A stretch of 64,000 bases of DNA from Branchiostoma floridae (Eukaryota; Chordata; Leptocardii; Amphioxiformes; Branchiostomatidae): contig NC_049980.1 in NCBI RefSeq assembly GCF_000003815.2, positions 22,333,249 to 22,397,248 on the forward strand, read 5' to 3'. Below the pieces are notes generated by a model that saw only the letters and a program-made list of their open reading frames with translations, did not search any database and was not told the DNA's origin. Positions 26,801-37,400 of this stretch are shown here, piece after piece. The position numbers and the translations under genes were made by a program. How positions within the stretch are numbered: the first letter of the stretch is position 1; every line of letters starts with the position of its first letter.

Positions 26801-29800
26801 TTCCTCTGTATGTCTGATGGCATAGGTACAAATAGGCATTCCATGTTGCTGACCATCAAAAATTCTATTTACATTCACAACAATGATGTACCTGGTTGTT
26901 TATGAGGATAGTATGCATTTTTTGTAAATTTTATTTTTAGATGCATCTTATTATTTGGGGTCTGTGGCATCCCAGATCTGCCAATCTGGCTCAAAGATTG
27001 AATATGGCATCTTTGTCTCCAATCTGTGCCCAACCAACCAAATATCTGTTAAAGGTATGCATTTAACATTTAATATGTATTTGTGACTTACCATGATTTT
27101 ACATTCACAAAACTATTGGAATTGGATGTGATCTATAAGCCATATCTGTCAACCACTATTCAGTTTTTGTTTGAGCTTTAATAGCAAACCTTTTTGGCCA
27201 TTCAGGTGAAACGTCAGCTAAAATCGATGTGGGAAAGCAGCAGCTTGAAGGCATCATAAATGTGACAGTTCCACAGCAGCCAGAATTTTGCAAACATTTA
27301 CTTTACTACAAACCACTGACTGAGCACTTTGCAGTCCATTTCAGGCGGTCTAAACAGGCAAAGCTAAAACACCTTATGCTGCTTTGGGGTGATATGTTAC
27401 ATGCAAACAACTCATAACAATCTGAGGCTTTACTTTGCAAAGTGCCTGCAGGTCTTTCAGACAGGGGCTTTCAAATTGCAGATATCAGTATCCAAAGTGC
27501 TGTAGTTACTCTTAATGCTCAACATCAGCAACATGCCTTTGAAATGTACTAAATCTTTTCTGCATTCTTGCTAAGGTCTAAGTGAACTTATCAGTACAAC
27601 ACAGCCTTGTAATGTTTGCTACCATGCAGAAATTGAGAATAAACTGGTTTGCTTTCTACTATCCTGTCTTGCATTCAATACCTGTAGCCACAGTTGTACC
27701 TTTTAAGAACAAGAACACAACCATGGCCTTGGTTGTCAAAAAAATATGTTGATTTGGAACTGGGCCTGTTGGGCACACAATTTTCATCAGCTGTCTAGAT
27801 TTTAGTTCCCGATACATGTATCACAGCCTGGGTGCCATTCTTGTCTAGTTTATGCTTGCTCACCTTGCACACTTACTCAGAGCAAAAGGAAGAATACAAG
27901 AGGAGTGAACATGAAACAAGGATGGCACCCAGGCTGCATCAGATCTTGAAACCCAATATGTTTGCATATGTCTTTGCTATGTGTGTCTTTGCTATGTTTG
28001 CCTACAATTTTGGATGGCAAATGCTATGAATATGCAATGTACATATTGGTGCTCTCCTGATTCTGTGCTGTATGCTATCCTGTTGCTGTGGCATATACTG
28101 AGGCCACTCCCAAAATATAGTTCCTAATTCAGCCAACCTAGACAGTCTCAATCCTCATCAAAATTCTCCCCACATCCACAGTGGGTGACCTGTTCTCTGT
28201 AGTGCCACAGGTCTGGGCTTTCCCCTCAGGCTTTGGACCTTTTCTCTGACCCCTAGAAAAGTTCATATAAACACTTTCCAGTCACCTACATCTACAAGAA
28301 ACATCTAACCTCCTGTGGATTCATTGAAATGCATGCTGCATCATTTCCCACTTCTTTTACCTTCAGTTTGGAAGTTTTTCTTACTTCAAAACCCTAAAGG
28401 ACCCCTAAGGCACCCTAGACTGAGGGGTCATGTCTGGAGCAGGTCCTAACAGGCCTGTGGACTTGGCCTCCAAGATAAACAGCACCATTCTTGCACATAC
28501 AGCATATTTTCAATACCTTCGCACTTGGCTACTAACCCCCTGGGAACTTGGAAACACTTTATAGTCGTTGCCAACAGCAAATTTAGCATTGATCATACAC
28601 ATCTACTGCTTCACCTGTATCCAATACACTAAAAGTGACACCCTGTGCACATGGCCTTGGGAAATTTTCTGCATGGATTGAAATTTTTTCAACCTGACAA
28701 ACTTCAATCCCCATGACACAGCAACCTTGGAAAGGTTGTGGGCACAACTCTAACACACAAACCCAGATTAGGAGACTCGGTCTGCTGAAGACAGACATGA
28801 TTCATATGCTGCCAATCCTCCCCAACCCAGACAACCATGCCCTGACATGGGGGGAAAGAAAGTCAAGCCATCTGGAGGTCAGCTACTTTGATTCTGGCTG
28901 ACCTTGGGGTCACATACAATATATTATATCAAACACAGACCTCAGCAGGACTAACAACAAAGACTTTTCCAGACTAAGACTATTAAAGATAACAACTATC
29001 TCTGCAACAGTCATCATCTTTTTTTGAAACCTAAGTGGTTCAGGATATAAGTACTACTTTTACCCCCTTGGTGTGTTTGCATGTGTTTCTAAGCAAGCTA
29101 AAGGACTCCATAAGTGACCTTTAAGTGCAGATATCTAAAAAATGTACAAACTGCAAGCTGATATTCTCTCCACAGCAGGATTCTAAATCCTTTTATTTTT
29201 CTTAATCATATCATGATACCAGATTAATCAAAGGAGAATGACAGTGGTCTTCAGCACAATATGCATGTTTAATATGTCAATAAATGATTTTGTGTCATAT
29301 TGATTGTGCACACAAAATAGTTGAAGTGGTCTTGTGGTAAGTACTTTGTACAATATAACTTTGTGAGTTTACCATTCATAACAAATAACATTTTGGCACC
29401 CAAACATTATGTTTACACACAACTTCACAAATACACTTGTGTTAAAAAGAAAGTTGTCTAAAAACTTGGCTCCTTAGTACATAGGACGGACAGGATCTGG
29501 TACATTTTGTATTGTTTACAATATTGGTGGTAGAATATCTGACAAGTACCATATACTACAGTGTCAAAGATACTTCATAGTATGTACACATTGGCACTAA
29601 AGTTCTCGAGGTAAAATATGAAATCAATCAATGCCAATTTGCTAAGCACTGTGACTTACTTCCCTGGCAACATAAAAAGTCAAATGCTTTGAGCAATCAT
29701 TCAGAAAACATGAAAGCTCAAAGGAGTTGTTTGCAAAATGAATTTTGCCCATGGCAACATTGTTTAATTTTGAGTTTGGAGAGGAGTTATCGATCTTCAT

Positions 29801-30338
29801 GTTGCCTAAATGTTTTAAAGACAGAATTCAAGATAAAACTATGTCACCACAGACAAAGTAAATTGGGTCAGATAGCTACATATTTAGTCAACAATTTTAC
29901 CAGACTACAGGATCCCAGTGCTAGTTCTGATGCTTTTTGCAGACTGACAGAACAAAAGGGATTTCAGCAAAAACATAAATCAGACCACCTCTGCTAAGAG
30001 TACAACTGTCAGGGCTTTTCAAGCCAGCTGTGCAAACACTTTTCTTGTGAGAGAATGTTGAACAGGAAATGCACTGTGACCCTGTGCAGTGATATATTAC
30101 TTTAAAGGCCATGTTTTTCACAGTTCCCAACAGCACATTAAAACTTTTCACTTGACTCAAAATCATTGTGTATATTTACACATAGAAAATAAAGCCACAC
30201 AATCAAACTGTCTGAATATCTGTGATGTTACATGAGAACTTTTCAACCATCTCAGACCACTGTTCAGTTTTACATACATTGTGTATATATAAATATATCA
30301 TCACACTCAGACACACAAACATTTGTATCATGTCATGG
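23856..30338. other. ABHD2 3' UTR and convergent intergenic interval
   Basis: No coding exon recognised. Candidate plus-strand poly(A) signals for ABHD2 are ATTAAA at 24566-24571 and AATAAA at 27638-27643. A minus-strand AATAAA at 29197-29192 could end FAM184. Apart from the foldback at 23923-24084 I see no structured element; the sequence is AT-rich. Confidence 0.6.
23923..24084. repeat. Foldback (inverted-repeat) element in ABHD2 3' UTR
   Basis: The left arm (ctaccatggaagcctagact, continuing to caggtcagct) pairs with the right arm, whose reverse complement reads ctaccctggaagtcagactg and continues to caggccagct. The arms are about 45 bp with scattered mismatches around an 70-bp centre. It begins about 70 bp after the ABHD2 stop, so it is probably transcribed. 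No clear target duplication was found. Confidence 0.7.
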
Positions 30339-33300
30339 TCACTGCAAAAACTTTTTTGGCTGCTTGGGGGGAGACGGTACTGGTAACACTTTACCCCCTC
30401 CTGCATGGAAAAAGTCATTTGTGGGGGAGGAAGACCCAGGAAGAGGGTCTAACCTGGGTGGACCGCCTAGTGCCATCAAATTTGGTGCACTTTCGAACCT
30501 CGTTGGTCCACTTTTCTCAGTCTTCTTTCTCTTTGTGGCCAGTGGATTCATCACCCCTACATTTGGCCCCATGGCACTAAACACCTTGTTATAGTTAGTC
30601 TCCCTGTTCACCAGTTCTAGTTGGTAGTACCGCTTCTCCTCAATCAACTTCTTCATTTCAAGTTCACGGCTACTCAGTGCTTCTCTCAAGTTCTTAATCA
30701 TATCTAAGTCTTCAGGACGGGACTCTCTCCTTTGGAATCTGTCCTCTGCCTCTTCAAGTTTGATTTGGAGGGCTGAGATTTTGTCTTTGAGAAGTTCCTG
30801 TGCCCGGTTGAAATCTCCGAGCATGGACTGAGTCTCTCGAAGGTGCTCAGCAGTGAGGTTGTCAATGTCCAATTGGTGTTGCTGTCTCAGTTCGTTCTCA
30901 CGATGGTACATGATTTGATTTGTTTCACTTCGCACACGCAGGATCTCTTGTCCTTTAGCATCAAGCTCTTTCCGCAGGCTGCTGACGCTGGTTTCCAAGC
31001 CGTACATTTGCCGCTGTAGGTTTTCCACATTGGTGGTTTTCTGCTGCAGATTTTCCTGCAGGTCAAAGATTTTGGAGTCACTCTCCTGCTGCTGCCGTTG
31101 GCTGATCTGCATGGCACGTTCCAGCTCCATACGGGCAGCCTGCAGCTGGGCACGGTGACCTCGGTTCAACTCTTCCAGCTCAGCGGCGTGCATGTGAGCC
31201 AGTTCCATTCGTAGGTTGTCCATGTCTCGACCTAACATCTCCTTAACTTTGGAGACTTCTGTCTGCAGTGAAGCCTGTGCCTGTTCCCTGACAGACACCA
31301 GAGCCTGCTGATGCTGCTCCCTCTCAGCAGACAGAGCAGATGCATGGGAAGCACTGAGCTTCTGTTGTAAGGCTTTCAGGTCTTCCTCTTTCTGTCTGGA
31401 CAACTCTGAGGCCATGTTCTGATGCTCAGACTCCATGGCAGAAATCTTCTCCTGGTGTTTTTCTATGATGCTGTCCAGCTCTTTCTGGAGCCTGTCCTTC
31501 TCTTGCTCTGCCCAGCGTTTTGTGGCATCCTTCTCGGCAGCTGATTGAACCGTCATGGCATCATACTGTGTCTTATACTCTGTCAGCTGCCGTGTTAGGT
31601 CATTCAGCTTTGACTGCCAGCTCTTGCGAGCTTCTTCCATCTCCTGCATGCGTATGTCATTGATGTGCTGCACTGCTGCCTTCCTCTCCTCAGTGTACTG
31701 CTGCTCGAGCTGGCGTTTCAGCTGTTCTTGGGCGTTCTGCATCCTTCCGATCCAGCTGTTTTCGAGTTCTGCAGCAGTAGATTTCAGCTGAGCCATGTGA
31801 TCCTGGTGGGCCCGGCTCAGCGCCGTCTGGTGCTCATTCTTGGCTGTTTCCAGGTCTTTCCTCAAGTTTTCAATGGTCTGTTTGGCATTGTTCAGCTGTG
31901 AACGTGCTCCAACAAGTTCCTCTTGCAACTTTGCTGACGTTTCTCTCAGCATGTTGATTTGAGACGTTGCGGTACCCAGGCCACTCTGACTCTCCTCCAC
32001 AAGTTTGCGGAGCCTGTCCGCTTCTCTCTCCGAGAAACTGAGCTTGCTGGAGAGGTCAGAGGTCAACTGGTCTAACTCTGACTCCACAACACTCTTCTCT
32101 TGTGAGAGCTTGCCAACCTCGATAGTCATCTTGTCTTGAAGGTCTCTCTGCAGACTGCTCATTTCCTTCTCCCAGTGTTCACGTGCTGCAGCCATGGCAG
32201 CGAGGTGTTGTCTCTCCAACTCGTTCATCTTGGCAGCGTGCTCAGCAAGAAGTCTGTTCTGTAACTCTTCTGCTTCCTTTTGCAGCCTCATCACTTCCTT
32301 GGCATGCTCTTCCCCAAGTTGTTGCTTCTCGAGGGACAAACTTTCCAGGGACTTCTCAAGAGATGCTATCTGCGAGTTCTGTTTCTGGGTTGTTGTTTGG
32401 GTCTGGTCTTTGAGGCCGTTGCATTGTTCTTCCAGCCACTTTGACCGATCGTTAGTCCTTTGCAACTCCTGTTGCAGATCTCTGATTTTGCTTTCATTGG
32501 TGAGACGCAGCTCCTCCAGGGTACTGAGGAGAGAGGCTTTTTGTATCATGTCCTGCCCCTGGTTCTCACATCTCTGTGCTAGTGAGGCTACTTCACCCTC
32601 TAGTTCCTTTACCTTACCCAGCATGGTTGCTGCCTCGCCCCTTGCAGCGTTCAGATCTTCACTAAGCTTTGTTAATTGTTTGTCCTTCCCTGTCAGCTGC
32701 GTTTTAGTCTGCCAGAGGTCATTGGCATGTTTCCTAATGTCCTCATCACGGATGGCAACCTCCTGTGTGAGCTGAGACACTTTGTTGGTCAACTCTGCAA
32801 TACGCCTGCTCATGTCAGATTTCAACTTCCCTTCATTTTCCTGTGAGCTTAATTGACTGTTCTGTGCTTCACTGAGTTGTCCCTGGAGGACCAATAGCTC
32901 TTTCTCAAACAGAGCCTTCTGCTTTGAAATCTTGTCCTCGTATTCATGAGCCACTTGCCTGTTTTGGGCCTCAAGATTTTCACAATCCTGTCTCAGCTTA
33001 AGGATGTGTTGTTCCATCTCTTGTTGGACCTTCTCCTTTTCTCCTGCGAGTTCTGAGGTCTGTGTACGCTGCTTGTTTAGTATATCATCCACCTGTCTCT
33101 GATACACTGACCTCAACTCCTGCAGGGAGGTTTCCTTATCTGCAATGGCTGCCTGCTGCTGTTGCTGGAAACTTTTAAGTTGTGCCTGGAACTCCTTCTG
33201 TGCTGTTTCCAGCTGCCTGGCCAAGTTTGCCAGCTGCTGCGAGTGTTCTGATCTCAAATGCCGCTCCTTTTCTTCGCTGTTCTGCTTGAATATCTCAAAC

Positions 33301-33674
33301 TCCGTGATGGCCTGGCGTTTGATTCTCTCGTGCTCGGAGATTGTGGACTCCAGTGATTCGATCTGACGCCGCATGTCCAGCTCGCTTCCAATCTTGCTCC
33401 TGTAGAGCTCGATCTTGCCCTGCATCTCCGCCATGAGCTGTTGGAGCTCATCCTTGTGGGCCTCCTTGATCCTGGACACTTCCAGCTCGTGTTCGTCGTT
33501 CTTGGTGTTGAGGGCGTAGATGACTTTGGTCAGCTGGGCGATCTTCTTGGACATTTTCAGGTGCAGTTCGGGAGGAATGTCCCCACCTATCTGCCCGTTC
33601 TGGGCGGTGGGGACGTTCCCGTGGCGGGAGTTCGTGGTGTAGTACTGCCACGACATCCCTGCTCCGCTTGCCAT
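30339..33674 (-). CDS. FAM184A: FAM184-type coiled-coil protein, single exon
   Basis: 1111 residues from the ATG at 33674, chosen because MASGAGMSWQYY matches the short GMSWQ opening of vertebrate FAM184A; the frame stays open 33 codons further upstream, which I treat as 5' UTR. The conserved block LHLKMSKKIAQLTKVIYALN sits near residue 40. From there to about residue 1030 the protein is almost continuous heptad-rich coiled coil (Glu, Gln, Lys, Leu). The C-terminus has the family blocks VGVMNPLA, RFESAPNLMALGG, RLDPLPGSSSP and PPKQPKKFL, then stops. The longer human tail is missing, and a weak donor (ca|gtgacc) at the stop could hide one more exon. The cellular role of the family is not well defined. 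SCAMP is divergent upstream. FAM184A and FAM184B cannot be told apart with confidence, so the symbol marks the family. Confidence 0.92.
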   Translation of the reverse strand: MASGAGMSWQYYTTNSRHGNVPTAQNGQIGGDIPPELHLKMSKKIAQLTKVIYALNTKNDEHELEVSRIKEAHKDELQQLMAEMQGKIELYRSKIGSELDMRRQIESLESTISEHERIKRQAITEFEIFKQNSEEKERHLRSEHSQQLANLARQLETAQKEFQAQLKSFQQQQQAAIADKETSLQELRSVYQRQVDDILNKQRTQTSELAGEKEKVQQEMEQHILKLRQDCENLEAQNRQVAHEYEDKISKQKALFEKELLVLQGQLSEAQNSQLSSQENEGKLKSDMSRRIAELTNKVSQLTQEVAIRDEDIRKHANDLWQTKTQLTGKDKQLTKLSEDLNAARGEAATMLGKVKELEGEVASLAQRCENQGQDMIQKASLLSTLEELRLTNESKIRDLQQELQRTNDRSKWLEEQCNGLKDQTQTTTQKQNSQIASLEKSLESLSLEKQQLGEEHAKEVMRLQKEAEELQNRLLAEHAAKMNELERQHLAAMAAAREHWEKEMSSLQRDLQDKMTIEVGKLSQEKSVVESELDQLTSDLSSKLSFSEREADRLRKLVEESQSGLGTATSQINMLRETSAKLQEELVGARSQLNNAKQTIENLRKDLETAKNEHQTALSRAHQDHMAQLKSTAAELENSWIGRMQNAQEQLKRQLEQQYTEERKAAVQHINDIRMQEMEEARKSWQSKLNDLTRQLTEYKTQYDAMTVQSAAEKDATKRWAEQEKDRLQKELDSIIEKHQEKISAMESEHQNMASELSRQKEEDLKALQQKLSASHASALSAEREQHQQALVSVREQAQASLQTEVSKVKEMLGRDMDNLRMELAHMHAAELEELNRGHRAQLQAARMELERAMQISQRQQQESDSKIFDLQENLQQKTTNVENLQRQMYGLETSVSSLRKELDAKGQEILRVRSETNQIMYHRENELRQQHQLDIDNLTAEHLRETQSMLGDFNRAQELLKDKISALQIKLEEAEDRFQRRESRPEDLDMIKNLREALSSRELEMKKLIEEKRYYQLELVNRETNYNKVFSAMGPNVGVMNPLATKRKKTEKSGPTRFESAPNLMALGGPPRLDPLPGSSSPTNDFFHAGGGKVLPVPSPPKQPKKFLQ

Positions 33675-34453
33675 GACGGCACGTAGAAAGTTGTGTTGTC
33701 CGGTAAGCGGGCGGCTGGTGGAAGGGTGGGGGGTCGCAGGGAACGGTCGGATATACAAACAAAATTCCGTCAACTCACAGCAACTTTTGTCCTGTGAAAG
33801 ATGTCACCTGTCACGACCTGAACGCCTTCTTGACAAGCACATCGTCCATTATTATCACTTGTCTGTGATTCACTGTCCGAGTGGCAACTAATCCAGGTCG
33901 GTTGAGTCAACGTGACCGGGAAATTGGTGAAATTAAATCCCGTTCGAGACGAAAATCACAAACTGTAAACTTTGCTTTCCGTCACCAAGGACAACTGCGC
34001 AGCGCTTCTGCGCACGATCCTGATTGGTGGGAACGGTCGTTCTGGGTCAAGGGACGAGTCCATAAAACAGTCTAGAAGTGTGGGTTTGTGAAAAATGCTC
34101 TGTTTAAGGTCAAATATTATGCATTCAAATTACGTTTGTGATATCTTAAGAGCATTGATAAGATTTTACACAGTGTATAAAATAAGATAAAATAAATCTT
34201 TAGTCTTACTTTTTTTATTATTTATGATTTTTTCAAAGATCTAAAAACAGAATTTCTGCACTACTTAGTTTCTTCCCTATATAACCCGTGACATCATCTC
34301 CGTGAAGTCACGTGACGGTAGTTCTGTCCGCCATATTTCCTCATACATGGCCAATAGTTGCTAAAAAATTGCCTGGTTTTGTGTTTTCAACTAACAAATA
34401 CAGACAACTGAGCGCCAGCAACAGGTAACCGGGACCTCTGTGACACCAGCAAG
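33675..34453. promoter_or_regulatory. Shared 5' region between FAM184 and SCAMP (candidate bidirectional promoter)
   Basis: The divergent start codons are 779 bp apart. The SCAMP-proximal half carries a perfect GTCACGTGAC palindrome and a CCGCCATATT (YY1-like) site 11 bp after it. These lie about 120-150 bp before the SCAMP ATG, which suggests a TATA-less core promoter there. Confidence 0.55.
34307..34316. promoter_or_regulatory. GTCACGTGAC palindrome (E-box / CLEAR-type site)
   Basis: Exact 10-bp palindrome 137 bp before the SCAMP start codon. In vertebrates this string is the consensus TFEB/TFE3 (CLEAR) site of lysosomal genes and also binds USF. Function in this organism is inference. Confidence 0.5.
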
Positions 34454-37400
34454 ATGTCGGACTACGACAGTAACCCGTTCGCGGACCCGGAGGCGGGCAA
34501 TCCTTTCCAGGTGGGTCGTTTTTTTTTCACGTCGACATTTTTCGCAGGAAGTCTTGCCTGCGTGCCGACTGTACTGACAGGTTTTCCTGGGTGTCGTCTG
34601 TACTACGTGTCACCCTGCCTGCGACTTTTCCTCACTCCTCTTGCACACGGAGGACTATTTGTGCAGAAATTATGTAGTTTGATCACCACTGGGAGTTGTG
34701 TAATGTTCATGAATTTGCTGCTCCGAGTAGAGAAAATTTGAGAGGAATTGAAATCGATATATTCGTTTATTTTCCATCTCCCTTGGTGAGGTAAAATTAT
34801 TACAGTAGATGATACAGCGAAGATCAGCATATGCTGACCTTTTCACATTGAATCCCCGAACGATCAGTTTTGACGACATTGAGGAAGCAATGTCGATATT
34901 CTCTTGTTCAATATGCACAGAAATACCAAATAGTTTGTATATCCAAATTATGGAATTTATCAACAACTGAATGTGTCTAGTTATTCATCTAAAGAGCTCC
35001 CAGGTGCAAAATATTGTCGACTCAAACTGAGTCAAAGGAAATTTTCACACGATTATGGCAAGTGTCTGTATAATGTTTTTATTGGCAAATTGTTTTTGCA
35101 CACAAATGTTTTCATATTGTTTGTTTATTATGGTGCATTGTAATGTCAACAGAGAAACCACATTTTCATGCATGACAATGATTAATCCCAATGTATGTGA
35201 ATTGATTTCATGAGAATTACAAAGGTTTCTCTTATTAGCACTGATATTGTCTTCATGATAATGAAAATGACAATGTGTTTGCAGCACCCCTTTTATCACA
35301 CGTAATTGATTGTTTTGTGACTGGAAGTGGTCAAAGAAGCTACTTGTCAAACAATGATGGGAGGTGCAACTAAATAAGGCAACATCTATATACAGTCTGT
35401 TTGGTGCCAAAAACAAATTGACCATTCTTCCTTGTTCATTCCACTCAGCCCCATGAAAATGGAATTATTTTAGCAGTTTGTAAAAATGTGTAAGTTACAA
35501 TATAAATGACTGGTTCAAATAACTGAAGGGACAAAAGGATGTGGTGCTAGGAATATAGGCAACTGATTTTGTGTGTGGATATATATTATAAGAGTCTTAA
35601 GACACGTGTGCAAGGAGTGTAGGCAACTGATTTTGTGTGTGCTAGGAACAAAGGCAATTGATTTTGTATTGCTATCATCTAGTCATGGCATGAGGCTATA
35701 TTTAGAACTGCGTCATGGCATTGGAGAAAGGTATGTAACAACAAAAGAAGTCAGGTGACTGTGAATTAATAGCCCTTTTGGAAAGTGAGCTAGCCATCAT
35801 GGGACCACTATATAAATGTATACAGGGTAAATGTTTAACCAAGGTTCTTCTCAAACATTAGTTTGTTGAGTTCCAGTAGGATTAGTGAAACACATCCTGT
35901 TCCAGTTCAGTGTTGTTGAAGGAAAAACCTAATCAATGCTGTTTACATATTCCGTATAGAAATACGAGTTTCATAAAGATTTGAAGACAAGAGAAGTAAG
36001 AGTTAAAAAGGAATGCATATAGTCTCACCATTTTGAGGATACAAAATGTATTTTCTTTTCAGTTTCCTTGCAGTAGTTGCATACTTGTGTATGACGAGCT
36101 TTTCCTGTCTCAAAATGTGATGGTCCAATGTTAATGAATATTGATATTTGATAAGAGAATATGTATAAATCAAAACTGACCCAGAAAAATTAATGTCATC
36201 ATATATAAACTATGTCTCAAAGCCTAGTGCTATAGTCAAGTCATATGCAAAGCTCACAGTATTGAAATAATGCAGCAACAATGCTTAAGGCATGTACAAA
36301 ATGTACCTTACCAGACATGTTCAAGATATGTAAGATAACACTGTTTTTCAGATCAATGATTTGTGGTTGATCAATAGGCCCTGTCAAAACTTGACTATTC
36401 CTCAGACTTCTGCCTCAATTGATTTTTTTCCAAGACAAGATAGATGCCTTATTCAACTTGTTTTTATTGTGGGAAATGGAATAGATAAGGCCTATCTATT
36501 CCATTTCTCACATTTATCTTGTCTTGAAAATGAAAGAAATCAGTTTAGGCAGCATTCTGTTCTGATAGGCACTTATAGAACCATTGTGTGGTATTGCTTC
36601 ATATTCCAGGATAACTATGATGAGTTGAAATATATGCAAGCTACAATGTCTAATGCAGTAGGCCCCTGAGAGTATTTAGAAGCTTTCACAAAAATAGTGT
36701 TTGGATAAAATTCTTGACATTTTCAAGGTTAATGAAATTTGTTTTTTGGCTGTAGATAACCAACATGAAAATATTGTTTGTCATTGGATGAGAATTTTGG
36801 CTTTGACTGTACAGTCCTCCCCAGACTTCCTCTACCCACAACACTGTGCTCTGAGTAAACACTGAGCCATGTTTGTACCATTTTGATTTCCTCCCTTCCC
36901 TAGGGTCAGATTACGGCTTGGGACAATAAAGACTCTGTCTACCTTTATTGACTCTTGTCCAGGATGCCTTCCTTCTTGTAAAAACACCTGGGGAGAATAT
37001 TTCCTGTAAAACATACCTAGCACTGACTGATGCCACACCCAGCACTTAATGTAAGAACAATCTAGAAACAAAGCTGTAAGGCAGATGCTTTGGCTCTTTT
37101 CTTCAAAATTGAAAAGACATTGAATATATCCAAATAAATATTTAACATTGAATTCCATTGTGATATATGTCTTATAGTCTTTATCTCCCTACAATAAAAT
37201 ATCAAGCATATTTTGCTTATTGACAGCTTGTATTGAGTAATACAATGTAGTTCTACTTGAGGGGCTTTGGTTTTGTTTTGCTTTCTGTTTATCAAATTAT
37301 TGTGATATTTTTGTGTTTGTTAGACATTTTTTTTAATTATCAAACACCCCCATATCCTCTGGGCCTATTCTCTACTAATGAAGAACAAGAACCAGGCACT

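Noticed and set aside
32194-32775. 193-codon open frame on the plus strand
   Set aside because: It is antisense to the FAM184 coiled coil and Ser/Cys-rich for that reason. No conserved motif.
33675-33773. N-terminal extension of FAM184 to the upstream ATG at 33773
   Set aside because: The 33 extra residues are Pro/His-rich and unlike the family, whereas the ATG at 33674 gives the conserved GMSWQ opening in good initiation context.
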